From an uncultured Sutterella sp. (GTDB taxonomy: Bacteria > Pseudomonadota > Gammaproteobacteria > Burkholderiales > Burkholderiaceae_F), in contig CAJMEC010000002.1 of the NCBI GenBank assembly GCA_905212345.1, positions 40,022 to 104,021 on the forward strand: 64,000 nt of DNA, written 5' to 3'. Positions 26,974-36,056 of this stretch are shown one piece after another. The position numbers and the translations under genes were made by a program. Position 1 is the first letter of the stretch, and each line of letters begins with the position of its first letter. Below the pieces are notes generated by a model that was not told the DNA's origin, did not search any database, and was given only the letters and a program-made list of their open reading frames with translations.

Positions 26974-28176
26974 TTAGCTGTTAGGCAACATCCTCGTCAA
27001 AGCGATCGATGCTAATACAGCTGCTCCAGTCGCGATGGCTTTGTCATTGAAATTGAAGCGCTCATTGTGAACGGGAGCCGTGTGATCCGCATCTTTCATT
27101 CCTAAGCGGAAAAGACACCCTGGACGCTTTTGTAGCATAAAGGAGAAATCTTCACCTCCTGTTGTTCTGGTGATTTCTTTAACATTGTTTTCTCCCAGCA
27201 CTTGTGTGGCGATGGCGTGAGCCGCCTCAACCTTTTCAGGCGTGTTGTACATGGCGGGATAAAGACGCGTGTATTTGACCTCGGCGTCAATATCATAGGT
27301 TTTTGCAATACCGTGAGCAATTTCATTAATACGTCGTTCAATCGTGTCTTGAACTTCTGGCTCGTACGACCGGGTTGTGCCGCTCAGCATTGCTTTTTGA
27401 GGAATGACGCTTACGCCATTGGGATCTCCGGCTTGAGCGCAGCAAACGGAAACCACCGCGGCCAATTGGGGAGAAATGTTACGCGAAACAAGCGTTTGTA
27501 AAGCCAAAATAGCCTCGCCCATTGCAATCACTGGATCTCTAGCAAACTGAGGACGAGAGCCGTGTCCGCCTTTTCCCTCAAAAGTTACCTCAAAGACATC
27601 TGCATTGGCAGTGGCGTATCCGGAAATAAAACCTACGGTACCCACATCAAGCGAAGGTTCGGCATGAAGAGCATAAAATTCATCGATTCCGAATCGCTCC
27701 ACGAGACCGTCTTCAATCATGTATTTAGCGCCTGCGAAACCTTCTTCGCCCGGCTGGAAAATAGCCACTAAGGTTCCGGCAAAATGGCGATGCTTCATAA
27801 AATAGTTCACGACGGCCAAAAGCGTTGCCACGTGACCATCGTGACCGCAGGCATGCATATGTTTGGGGCGTTCACTTGCATAAGGTACCCCTGTGTTTTC
27901 ATTGAGAGGCAGCGCGTCGCTGTCGGCTCGAATAGCGATTGTTCGTCCCGGGCATTCTCCTTTGATAACACAGACTACACCGGCAACGTCTGATCCGCCG
28001 ACACGAGTGTGAATATCCTCACACCCAAAGCTTTTCAATGCCTCAACGATTGTTTTCTCAGTTTGGGTTAGGTTAAGGCCGATTTCCGGATATTGATGAA
28101 TAGCGTGGCGAATTTGCGCAGCCACGGCGGCGCAATCAATCAGATCTTCCGGTTTAACAATTAAAGAGTCACTCAT
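26974..28176 (-). CDS. M20-family amidohydrolase (N-acyl amino acid/dipeptide hydrolase)
   Basis: A 400-residue cytosolic di-zinc hydrolase. Zinc and catalytic motifs are seen in HAIHQYPEIGLNLTQTE, ADSDALPLNE, HACGHDGHVA, QPGEEGFAGA and the lid HSRP-like GHGSRPQFARDP. This pattern is that of aminoacylase/hippurate hydrolase/IAA-amino-acid hydrolase enzymes. It follows yjiG by 46 bases in an operon with two nucleoside-recognition-domain membrane proteins. In E. coli the same two membrane genes precede iadA, an isoaspartyl dipeptidase. Uptake and hydrolysis of a dipeptide or acylated amino acid is therefore likely; the exact substrate is unknown. Confidence 0.9.
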   Translation of the reverse strand: MSDSLIVKPEDLIDCAAVAAQIRHAIHQYPEIGLNLTQTEKTIVEALKSFGCEDIHTRVGGSDVAGVVCVIKGECPGRTIAIRADSDALPLNENTGVPYASERPKHMHACGHDGHVATLLAVVNYFMKHRHFAGTLVAIFQPGEEGFAGAKYMIEDGLVERFGIDEFYALHAEPSLDVGTVGFISGYATANADVFEVTFEGKGGHGSRPQFARDPVIAMGEAILALQTLVSRNISPQLAAVVSVCCAQAGDPNGVSVIPQKAMLSGTTRSYEPEVQDTIERRINEIAHGIAKTYDIDAEVKYTRLYPAMYNTPEKVEAAHAIATQVLGENNVKEITRTTGGEDFSFMLQKRPGCLFRLGMKDADHTAPVHNERFNFNDKAIATGAAVLASIALTRMLPNS

Positions 28177-28222
28177 GATAATTTCCTTTCCAATTTGTTT
28201 GTTCGACTGTGTTAAGCCTGTA

Positions 28223-28690
28223 TTAAATAAGAACGCTCATGGCCGCTAATGTTGCGAAAGCTAAAACAATGGGGATGAGCATGATGACGTAGAGCATGTG
28301 ATCCTTAATGCCGATTACACCTAGGCATCGTCCCATATATTGGAGTTGTCCACCCATGATGAATATTGAGGGCAAAATGATTGCGGCTTGTTCTCCATTC
28401 ATGACACCATCACTTAAGAAGGCTAAAAGCACACCGATAGCGCCGCCGCTTGACATCCAGGCGCTAACTAAAATCATGGCGCTTTCTCCGGGTAAACCAA
28501 AGATAGACATGATCGGCTCAAAGGCCATGCCGATGTAGTTCAAAAGTCCGGAGACAGTCAACACTTTGATTAATACGAACGCCATGACCAAGTTTGGCAA
28601 CATTGACTTTGTCGCCAAGTCCCAACCGCGCCTGGCGCCATCGATGAATACTTCCGTAATCAGAGGTTTTTGAGTGCTGAGTTCAGTCAT
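28223..28690 (-). CDS. yjiG: YjiG-family nucleoside-recognition-domain membrane protein
   Basis: A 155-residue inner-membrane protein with four or five helices and the Gate/SpmB-like pattern (FIDGARRGWDLATKSMLPNL, SAWMSSGGAIGVL). With YjiH it probably forms a two-part transporter of unknown substrate. It lies 2 bases after yjiH and precedes the M20 hydrolase gene. Confidence 0.85.
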   Translation of the reverse strand: MTELSTQKPLITEVFIDGARRGWDLATKSMLPNLVMAFVLIKVLTVSGLLNYIGMAFEPIMSIFGLPGESAMILVSAWMSSGGAIGVLLAFLSDGVMNGEQAAIILPSIFIMGGQLQYMGRCLGVIGIKDHMLYVIMLIPIVLAFATLAAMSVLI

Positions 28691-28692
28691 GA

Positions 28693-29451
28693 TTAATTCC
28701 TTTCAATGGTTAAAGCGACAGGACTTGTCTGTAAAGAAGCTGTGGCGACCTTTTCACGCTGAGCGATCCTCAATTGAATCAAACGCATGATGTTAGCGCC
28801 AATTACCTTGGCGATTAACAGAACCGCTAAACCAGTGCCCATGGAAAGAGGCACCGTGCCGGAGCCATCGGCGTTGCTGAAAGCCAACACAGCCGCGCTG
28901 AATGTCACAAAGTTGGTGATGGGTGCGCAGGCGACCATTTGGAAAGCTGAGAAATTATTGATTTCGGTATGGCTCAAGGCGCCCGAGTCTTTAAGTTGAC
29001 GAGTCAGCGCCGCGCCGCCATCGGTGGATTGAAGGCAGGCGATTAAAGCTAAAGTGGCCGTACCGGGAACGCCGATCAAAAATTGAAGAATCGGAGTCAA
29101 GAGCTTTCGTGCTGCTTTGAGTGCGCCATAGTGTTCAAAAACGGTAATCATGCCCATGGCCAACATAACGCCCGGGATGATGAGGGAAATGGCGAGCATG
29201 AACCCATCAATAGCGCCGGATCCGCCAAGACCTCTTAGGGTTGTCATGGTGGTGCTGACGCCATCGGCAGTTTCTGTCACTTTCCCCACCACTTTTCCGG
29301 CACTACCCATGAGGGTTGTGAAGTCTAAGAAGCTCCAAAAATAACTACTGCCGGCAGCTATTCCGGAAAAAAATACAATGGCCAAAGCCAATGAGATGTA
29401 ACAGCCTATGGAGACTTTTTCTTTATCGATTTGTGTTTGCTTGTCAGACAT
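28693..29451 (-). CDS. yjiH: YjiH-family nucleoside-recognition-domain membrane protein
   Basis: A 252-residue membrane protein with six to seven helices, SpmA-like, first gene of the yjiH-yjiG-M20 operon. Segments GFMLAISLIIPGVMLAMGM and QSTDGGAALTRQLKDSG are typical. Its upstream region contains a 20-bp palindrome about 200 bases before the start codon. Confidence 0.85.
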   Translation of the reverse strand: MSDKQTQIDKEKVSIGCYISLALAIVFFSGIAAGSSYFWSFLDFTTLMGSAGKVVGKVTETADGVSTTMTTLRGLGGSGAIDGFMLAISLIIPGVMLAMGMITVFEHYGALKAARKLLTPILQFLIGVPGTATLALIACLQSTDGGAALTRQLKDSGALSHTEINNFSAFQMVACAPITNFVTFSAAVLAFSNADGSGTVPLSMGTGLAVLLIAKVIGANIMRLIQLRIAQREKVATASLQTSPVALTIERN

Positions 29452-30203
29452 TTTGTTTTCCTAAAAAGTTATAAAGGCGCTGAAAATGAATTGGTTTCAA
29501 ACCTAAATCGATAAATAAGGGGACCAATCTGACGCATGGAACGCATCAGCCGGGCGCATCCAAAGATGGCGGTATAAGTTCGTTTATAGAGACGAATATT
29601 GATATTTACTTTAGCCTTGCCACGAATAGACGGATACATAGCAACTTCCGAATTTTCAAAATTTTGAAAATGTCCGAATACACGTGGTGAGTTTTAGGAT
29701 TTTCAGTAACGGTATTCAGACCGTTTTGGGTGGTTCCCGAAGGAACCTGTCATTTATCAGCACCAGCTGAAAACGACAAACGATGGAAGCGGGAAACGAC
29801 TAAATCGTTCCCCGATGCTAAAGCTGAAAAAAACAGCCTTACGAGATGTGCTCGAAAGGCCGATGGGTTTGACTGATGAGATCGCACAGCAAGACTTACA
29901 GGAATTGTCCTGCAAGACTTTCTGTAATGTATCTAAGCGGTTGCTCGAAAGCATTTTAGAGGCGGTCTCATAAATTATGAAAAGGATGAAAACATTTTGA
30001 TTTAAATTTAGAAATGGAACAATCAGGAGAATTACGTATTTTTGAGGAAATCTACAGTTTTTTGCTTATGGTTCCTAATTAATTCAAGTTTTTGTGCTTA
30101 AGAAACTTTAATCCCGGAGAAAATAATCGTAGAAGGAATTTTTAAATAGGTTTTATAAAAAATGAGAAATGTCCCAGTTTATAAAATACAGTTTATAAAT
30201 TGA
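29452..30203. other. Long intergenic region with palindrome and hairpins
   Basis: About 750 bases with no convincing gene. A perfect 20-bp palindrome (ATTTTCAAAA and its mirror arm) lies at 29652-29671. Three stems follow: AACGGT/ACCGTT at 29708-29725, GGTTCC/GGAACC at 29732-29747, and an imperfect GGGAAACGA/TCGTTCCC at 29791-29812. A 52-codon ORF starts at 29815 and ends at 29973 (MLKLKKTALRDVLERPMGL at its start); I do not recognise it, and it may be a remnant. Beyond 29980 the DNA is very AT-rich and holds a direct repeat of CAGTTTATAAA at 30175 and 30189. The region separates the yjiH operon from the GIY-YIG gene and may be a scar of integration. Confidence 0.45.
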
Positions 30204-31160
30204 TCAATAACATAAAAGACATTCTAAAGCCAGATTGCCTTTTTGTAGCAATGCGTTATTCATCGCGTTCAGCGTTGTTTGTCTCAGGGGCTTTTTTAAT
30301 TTTTCAATTACTGTTAATAACAGTCTTGTTGAAGTCCCAATCCTAACGAAATTGTCCTCATCAATGATATTGGCGTACGGAAAATCGGTTTTTAGTCGAT
30401 TGAGTGTGTAGCCAGTTGCCATTAAATCATCTTTTTTACACTCAATCCATCCCCATGGTTCAAATGGTGATACTCGATATGAACCTAAATTTAACAAAGT
30501 GAGACTTCCTGCATGAACACGTATGACAGAGGAAAAAGTTTCCTCGATTTTGCGTGTATAAGCACAGGCGCTCCAGAAATCATCATAAGTATTTTTCGGT
30601 TTGGGAATTATGTGTTGAACGAAATATTTGGCAACAGGGAAAATCTGAGCCCATACGGGGTGGGCCCGAGCTAAATCCAATTGATGCCTTAAACCGGGAT
30701 GCATGCTGTGGTAGGTTTGAAGCCACAAATCGGAGCCAGTGCTTTTTTCATTAGGGTTAAGCCAATCATTTAATTCAGAATCATTCAGGACGCTTTTTAA
30801 ATTTTTGCGATTTTCTGAGTGACGTTCTCGAAGGGCAAGGTTATCCAAAGGGATCCCTTTCTTTTCAGCTAAAGCAATCAATTGCTTCTCTTTTTCATCA
30901 ACGTACTTCGCTAGAACCGGCATGAAGGCCAGTTCTTCAATGACGACTCCGCGGGCTAAATGCTGTTCAAAACGGGCCGGCATGTTGTTCGTTTTTCCGA
31001 TGTAAGCCGTCTTGTCCGGTCGGATTTGAAGATAAATTCCCGAGAGGATCATCGAATTTTTAAACAGGCTCACAACGCTCGTGATCCCTCGAACATCGGC
31101 GATTCGCTCAAAACCCAATTGGAATGCGGCATTCATGCCGAAAGTTGATATTTTTGCCAT
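30204..31160 (-). CDS. GIY-YIG nuclease-domain protein
   Basis: A 318-residue protein with a GIY-YIG domain: GIYLQIRPDKTAYIGKTNN (about residues 41-60), then ARFEQHL with a catalytic-type Arg and Glu nearby. It lacks a long nuclease extension typical of UvrC. The C-terminal two thirds (W- and P-rich, FWSACAYTRKIEETFSSVIR) are not recognised and may bind a partner or nucleic acid. GIY-YIG proteins of this stand-alone type are common in mobile regions. It is the last minus-strand gene beyond the tra cluster, after the plus-strand small membrane protein, so it may belong to the inserted element. The start is assumed; the Shine-Dalgarno spacing (AAGGA, about 12 bases) is long. Confidence 0.75.
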   Translation of the reverse strand: MAKISTFGMNAAFQLGFERIADVRGITSVVSLFKNSMILSGIYLQIRPDKTAYIGKTNNMPARFEQHLARGVVIEELAFMPVLAKYVDEKEKQLIALAEKKGIPLDNLALRERHSENRKNLKSVLNDSELNDWLNPNEKSTGSDLWLQTYHSMHPGLRHQLDLARAHPVWAQIFPVAKYFVQHIIPKPKNTYDDFWSACAYTRKIEETFSSVIRVHAGSLTLLNLGSYRVSPFEPWGWIECKKDDLMATGYTLNRLKTDFPYANIIDEDNFVRIGTSTRLLLTVIEKLKKPLRQTTLNAMNNALLQKGNLALECLLCY

Positions 31161-31350
31161 TTTTTTATTTTGATCCTTTGCTTAAAAATTAGGCGATGAA
31201 GATCATAGACTGTATCAATTAGATCATTGATTTTTATAGGAAAAATCTATTGGACAAGAAGGCTTTATCCATGTTTAAATACTCACCGTTGACAGACATC
31301 GGGCCCATTGTTTGAAAACAGATTCGGTTAATTTTTTAGGGGATTTTGAA

Positions 31351-31596
31351 ATGAAATTTTGGGAATATCTCACCACGCCTCCTGTCCTTGAAGACGAATA
31401 CGCCAACCAGATTTTGAATTTGAAAATCTCGTGGGAAGAAGTGTTTAATACGGTCTTTTTCATCGTTGGCCTTGTGTTGATTTCTCCGTGGTACGAAATG
31501 GATTCAACTGGTCAAGTTCAATATCGATACAAAGGTCATCGGACTACTCGAGTTCCTCGATGTTTGAAATGGTGTAAACATCCAACTGTTTGGTAA
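31351..31596 (+). CDS. Small membrane protein, unknown
   Basis: An 81-residue protein with one strongly hydrophobic helix (VFNTVFFIVGLVLISPW, about residues 32-48) and a basic, Cys-containing C-terminus (CLKWCKH). ATG 31351 is chosen because AGGGGA lies 7 bases upstream; a longer reading from 31312 adds 13 residues without a good ribosome site. It is plus strand, convergent with traG (gap 10 bases), and the only plus-strand gene at this edge of the tra cluster. No family recognised. Confidence 0.5.
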   Translation: MKFWEYLTTPPVLEDEYANQILNLKISWEEVFNTVFFIVGLVLISPWYEMDSTGQVQYRYKGHRTTRVPRCLKWCKHPTVW

Positions 31597-31606
31597 CGAT
31601 TCCTTT

Positions 31607-34600
31607 TTACTTTTGAGCGGAGCGTTCAACTTCTGAAAGTTCCGCTTTTTCTTGTTTACCGATTTCTTGCATGGATTTTTTAAAGCCTTCGGAATTTGTT
31701 TTCTCAGTCAGTTGATCCTTGTATTCATGAGGACTTGAGTAAAGTGCTCCGCCAAGGTAAGCGTTGGCAAATACGGATGGAACGCCGGATTGCTTTTCTT
31801 CATACACCGCCTTTGCTGATAGCGTTGTTCCTCGCTCGGTAAGAAGACTGTCTTGCAGTTGTGTTTTATCTGCGTCCAGTGATTTCCTGAAGTTGTTGAC
31901 TGAGTTAGTGACCACTGATGTTTGCGGTTGATCTGAGATTTCTTTATCCCCAACGCTACCTTGTTTTGAAATTTGATAATCCAAATTATTAGCTTGTCGA
32001 GTTTGGTCAAATTGATTGAATTTTTCAGTTTCAAAAGATTCCCGATAAGGTCTTGCCATTGTGTCAATGCCAACAGTCGATAAGGGAAGAGGAGAGTGAT
32101 TGTTCCAATCACTTTGATTCATACTCTGATGAAGTCGCTGGGCAAAGTATCTTCTTGCGGCAGCGCTATGGAAAAGAGCGTTTTGAGCAGCCTCGGCAGA
32201 ACCAAAAGTTTCAATAGCCTTTTGCATAGCGGCAGGGGAGCTGTCCATCATTGTTCTGATGTCTTGGTTAGAAACATAGCCGGTTTGAGAAGAAGCGCCG
32301 AGACTGGCACTTTGCTCAAAACTTTGACGATTGCCGAGCTGGTAAGCACGAGTCAGTTGCTCCTCGAAGTTTTTAGCGGCGTTACGAATGCCAGAGTCTG
32401 AGGTGCTTTCTGCAATTTGCCTTGTGGCGGTCAGTAAAGATTTATAGGCTTCTTGGCGTTGCTTTGTATTGGAAGCGCTGGTTTGTTGAGTGACAGAATC
32501 CAGTAATTGCTGGGAAGTTTGGATTCTTCCATTTATCCCACCAGATAACGATGCGGGATTACCTCCATTGATAAGACTTTGACGAATGTTTTCGATCCCT
32601 GAATTATTAGGTGTAGAGGATGTTGAAGTCGATTCTGACACTATTGAATTCTTAAAGCTTTCTGCTTGACTACTTCTAGTCTGCAAACTTTGAGAATGAG
32701 TTGTTTTTTCAGAACTACTCGAAGATAGCGTTAATGTCGAATTTATGGAAGCACTTTGTCCATTATTGAAATTAGATTCAATTATCTGATTAGAGCCAGA
32801 GGTCATCGAAGAGCTTACTTGATCAAGGCTACTATCAGCAGACTGTAATCCAGACTGACGATTTAACGTTGTATTTAAAAGTCGCGTAAAACCCGCCATT
32901 GACTTATCCGCCGTTTGCGTCGTGTATGAACGCAAAGCTTGGATAGAGTCCGAATAGCCAAAGCTATTGCTCATTGAGCTGGTTGCGCTTTGAGAATTCG
33001 CTTCTCCCAACGACATGGCGCTTGAGACACCCATTGAGACCTGTGTCATGGACATACCGGTCACCGTACCCGAGCCATTGCGAGTAACCGATCCGTAAGC
33101 TGAAGCGGTTTGAAGCATTGAGGAGTCAGTAAAGCCCATTGATCTGTCGCTCTTATTGCCGGATTGAGTATTGGTTGAGACATTGCCCCAGCTCGTGTTG
33201 CCTAAAGAAATGTTGCCTGAAGTGAGACTCGCTCCTTGAGATTGAGCGGCGCTTTGCGCGGGCGCCATGACGCTTGCGGCCAGCTGCGCTGTCGCAAAGT
33301 CGCTTCCTTTGGCAATGGCAAAGGCAATCACCGGAGCCAGAATTGTTAAGAATCCGGCAATGGCTTGAGAGCTTGCGCCGGCTTCGCGGATCAGGTTGGT
33401 GGCATAGATGGTGTTGGCCCCATATTCAGCGATGATTTGATTCATGGGGTGGCTGTCCGTGTGGATGATGAGGTAATTCATCACAGCGGAAATCGGCGCC
33501 CAAAGCTGTATCCAAACCAATAGCGTCAGATAGCTTCTGAGGATGGTTCCGGCCATATGGCCGGCGGCTAACACCATAATGAAAATCAGTGGGAAAGACG
33601 CCAGAATGATAAATTCGAGCGAATTTCTAACCTTAGGTAAAGCGTCCTTAGCAATTTCCGCCATCGTTCGATAGTTGATTTCAGAGGAGAGATTGCCTTG
33701 GGCTTTGGCTAATGCCGTCGCGGTGGCTAATGGGTGCCCGGCTAAAGCGGCCACATTATCGATGTCACTTTGCAGCGTATTCATAAAGATTGAGTGCTTG
33801 ATGGAACTCGCCAAACTCTGCGATACGCCCAAAAGGAGACTTTCAGCCTGGGGCAGGACTCTCAGAATTAAAGTGCTCGCATCGATCTGATCGGGCAGCA
33901 GCTTCATGGCTAAATGCTTTTGAATGGCGGGCAGCTCTGTGGTTGCCATATGGTTGTCAATGAAAGCGATCGCCTCATCGCACCCTATCCAGTTGCCGGC
34001 CGTGTCTTGAGTTTTTCGAGCGGGATTGACCCATCCGGTTTGAGCGATTGTCTGCCAGAGGTTGCCGCTGGTGCTCAAGGCTTCAATCTTTTGGGGATAG
34101 TCAATGAGCTCGGGCATGACGCAGTTGCGGTTAAAGTCAGAAATCAGTGTTCTGCCTTGAGCGGTTACGGGGCCGGCGGCAAGGATTGCATTGACGGCTC
34201 TTTCCGGAAAGACCATGCCAAAGCGTGAGAAGCGCTCGGCTTCAACGCCGGCAAAGGTGTCCTCAAAGATATCCGTGAGCCAGTGGCCGACGTGGGAGGT
34301 GGTGCTTGCCATAAAGCCCAGTCCCAAAGGAACATTAGAAACCACATAAACGGAACCGGATCGCTCATCATTGATGGCCAGGTCAGTTTTGGGGACAAGG
34401 GTGACGCCGTAAAAAAGCGCCACGGCAAAGATGAAGCTGCCGGCGTCCAGTCCACGGTATCTTAGGGCGCAAACGGTAATGACACACAGAAATCCGAACA
34501 GGATAATGGTTTTCAATAGCCCCGTGAAGTCAGCCGACCCGGTGATGGCCACCACCGCTTCAAAAAGATCTCGGATTTGGGAGCCGTTCCAATAGGCAAA

Positions 34601-34615
34601 AAATTCCATCGTCAT
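31607..34615 (-). CDS. traG: F-type conjugation mating-pair stabilisation protein TraG
   Basis: A 1002-residue inner-membrane and periplasmic protein. The N-terminal ~440 residues carry several transmembrane helices and the TraG_N pattern (FAYWNG, LVWIQLWAPISAVMNYL, SQAIAGFLTILAPVIAFAIAKG). From about 450 comes a long Ser/Asn/Gln/Thr-rich tail, opening with the family-typical GNISLGNTSWGNVSTN, that extends to ~750, then a more helical end. TraG of the F plasmid is needed for pilus assembly (N part) and for mating-pair stabilisation and entry exclusion contact (C part). It is the last gene of the tra operon, 10 bases after traH. Confidence 0.93.
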   Translation of the reverse strand: MTMEFFAYWNGSQIRDLFEAVVAITGSADFTGLLKTIILFGFLCVITVCALRYRGLDAGSFIFAVALFYGVTLVPKTDLAINDERSGSVYVVSNVPLGLGFMASTTSHVGHWLTDIFEDTFAGVEAERFSRFGMVFPERAVNAILAAGPVTAQGRTLISDFNRNCVMPELIDYPQKIEALSTSGNLWQTIAQTGWVNPARKTQDTAGNWIGCDEAIAFIDNHMATTELPAIQKHLAMKLLPDQIDASTLILRVLPQAESLLLGVSQSLASSIKHSIFMNTLQSDIDNVAALAGHPLATATALAKAQGNLSSEINYRTMAEIAKDALPKVRNSLEFIILASFPLIFIMVLAAGHMAGTILRSYLTLLVWIQLWAPISAVMNYLIIHTDSHPMNQIIAEYGANTIYATNLIREAGASSQAIAGFLTILAPVIAFAIAKGSDFATAQLAASVMAPAQSAAQSQGASLTSGNISLGNTSWGNVSTNTQSGNKSDRSMGFTDSSMLQTASAYGSVTRNGSGTVTGMSMTQVSMGVSSAMSLGEANSQSATSSMSNSFGYSDSIQALRSYTTQTADKSMAGFTRLLNTTLNRQSGLQSADSSLDQVSSSMTSGSNQIIESNFNNGQSASINSTLTLSSSSSEKTTHSQSLQTRSSQAESFKNSIVSESTSTSSTPNNSGIENIRQSLINGGNPASLSGGINGRIQTSQQLLDSVTQQTSASNTKQRQEAYKSLLTATRQIAESTSDSGIRNAAKNFEEQLTRAYQLGNRQSFEQSASLGASSQTGYVSNQDIRTMMDSSPAAMQKAIETFGSAEAAQNALFHSAAARRYFAQRLHQSMNQSDWNNHSPLPLSTVGIDTMARPYRESFETEKFNQFDQTRQANNLDYQISKQGSVGDKEISDQPQTSVVTNSVNNFRKSLDADKTQLQDSLLTERGTTLSAKAVYEEKQSGVPSVFANAYLGGALYSSPHEYKDQLTEKTNSEGFKKSMQEIGKQEKAELSEVERSAQK

Positions 34616-34625
34616 CGGTTACTCC

Positions 34626-36047
34626 TTAGTTACGGGTTCCCCAGCGGGAAGCGATGTTTTGGGCGGCGTTGCCTAAGAGGCTGCGTTCAATGTGTTCGAC
34701 TTGTTCCATAAAGCTTCGGGCGCGGGCCATTTGCTGATAGATGCGGTCGCTTCGGGCAGAAAGGTCTAAACGGACCGAAGCGATACGGGCGGAGATCCGC
34801 TTAACGTGATCGGCGTTGATTTGATTGGCTTCGGCACCGCTCGCACTGGTGATCACTTTTTCAATATCAATGGTTAATTGATCAAGCGCCCTGACAATGG
34901 CCTCATAAGAGTCGGCTTCCACATAAACGCGGAGGATGTCTTCTGAAAAGCCCACATAACGATTGATTGTTACGGTGTTAATGAGCTTAATAAGGGGAAT
35001 GGAAGAAACAGAGCCCAACAACAAAATGTCTTCTTCTGTGACTCGGGAAGGATCGCGAGCTAAAAGAGACTGACGGTAGTGGGTCGCGGCTTCCCAGAGA
35101 CGGTGAGTGAGGTTGATGTCATCCATGGCCACGCGTTCTGGGTATAGACACTTGGTGTCTTTGGTCGGACACATCAACCGAGTGGCGTTATTGAGGCTCA
35201 CGCTTTCAGAGGAACCGAAGAGTTGATTGGCGATATCCTCGCCCATGATGAAGCGGGAACGAGCAACAGCGGAGGAATCGTCACCGGCTTGGGTGTAAAT
35301 GGTTGTGCCCACCAGTGTCATCATGAGTTCTTTTAACTCTTTGGGATACTTGGACGTTAAAGTTCCGCTGCCCAGCAAAGCCCAGGTAAGGTTGATTTCC
35401 GAGGCTTCGATGGTATTGCCGCCTGAGTCGGTTCGAGTGGGGACATTTTTAAAGACGGTTGCTCCATCGGTGCGGGTCATGGAGTCGGCTTCATAAGCGT
35501 CCGACGCGGTACCGGAGTCTCTTAAATGATTGGTGGCCGAATAGCGCAGTTTTTCCATGTAACCCTGAGCGCCCGTCATATCGAGAAGGGTTTGAGCGGC
35601 GGTACAGGAATCCTGAAACTTAGAGCTGTATTCCCGGATCAAATCGCGAAAGCTTGTGACTTGTTCAGACAAATCAGGGGATAAAGTCTGAAGGGCTAAC
35701 TGGAAAGCCAGGCCCGGTAATGAAGAGCCGATGGCTCTTAAATAGTTCAGAAATTCTTCTTTAGAGGGAATGCTGAAAGCGCCCATGAAGAGGTCGATGC
35801 CACCGCAGCCCGCAGAGAGTTTGGGTGGCGTGAACTGAAACGGTGTGAAGTCGGTTCGGGGCGCGCGGTACACAAAGCCACCGCCCGTGGCGATATTGAG
35901 GTGGGCGGATTCATAGATGCCGGCAGCCGTCACGTTGGTTTGACCGGTACCGGAAGAAGAGTCATAGAAATCTTCCAGGAAACCGGCGTGAGCGGCTGTG
36001 AAAGTTAAGGACAATAAGAGAGCGACTACTGAATGGCGTACAGTCAT
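34626..36047 (-). CDS. traH: Conjugal transfer pilus assembly protein TraH
   Basis: A 473-residue periplasmic protein with signal peptide (VALLLSLTFTAAHAG) and the TraH pattern GGGFVYRAPRTDFTPFQFTPPKLSAGCGGIDLFMGAFS in the N-terminal part, followed by long helical segments. TraH helps pilus extension and retraction together with TraF, TraW, TraU and TrbC. It lies 9 bases after traF in the same operon. Length is normal. Confidence 0.94.
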   Translation of the reverse strand: MTVRHSVVALLLSLTFTAAHAGFLEDFYDSSSGTGQTNVTAAGIYESAHLNIATGGGFVYRAPRTDFTPFQFTPPKLSAGCGGIDLFMGAFSIPSKEEFLNYLRAIGSSLPGLAFQLALQTLSPDLSEQVTSFRDLIREYSSKFQDSCTAAQTLLDMTGAQGYMEKLRYSATNHLRDSGTASDAYEADSMTRTDGATVFKNVPTRTDSGGNTIEASEINLTWALLGSGTLTSKYPKELKELMMTLVGTTIYTQAGDDSSAVARSRFIMGEDIANQLFGSSESVSLNNATRLMCPTKDTKCLYPERVAMDDINLTHRLWEAATHYRQSLLARDPSRVTEEDILLLGSVSSIPLIKLINTVTINRYVGFSEDILRVYVEADSYEAIVRALDQLTIDIEKVITSASGAEANQINADHVKRISARIASVRLDLSARSDRIYQQMARARSFMEQVEHIERSLLGNAAQNIASRWGTRN

Positions 36048-36056
36048 TGGTCATCC

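Noticed and set aside
27102..27993. Short ORFs on both strands within the M20 gene
   Set aside because: All overlap a well-supported M20 hydrolase with intact zinc motifs.
29757..29954. 65-codon minus-strand ORF in the 29.5-30.2 kb gap
   Set aside because: Opposite strand to the better ORF there, Ser/Phe-rich without pattern and no ribosome site.
31312..31350. 13-residue extension of the small membrane protein
   Set aside because: No ribosome site upstream; AGGGGA fits the ATG at 31351.
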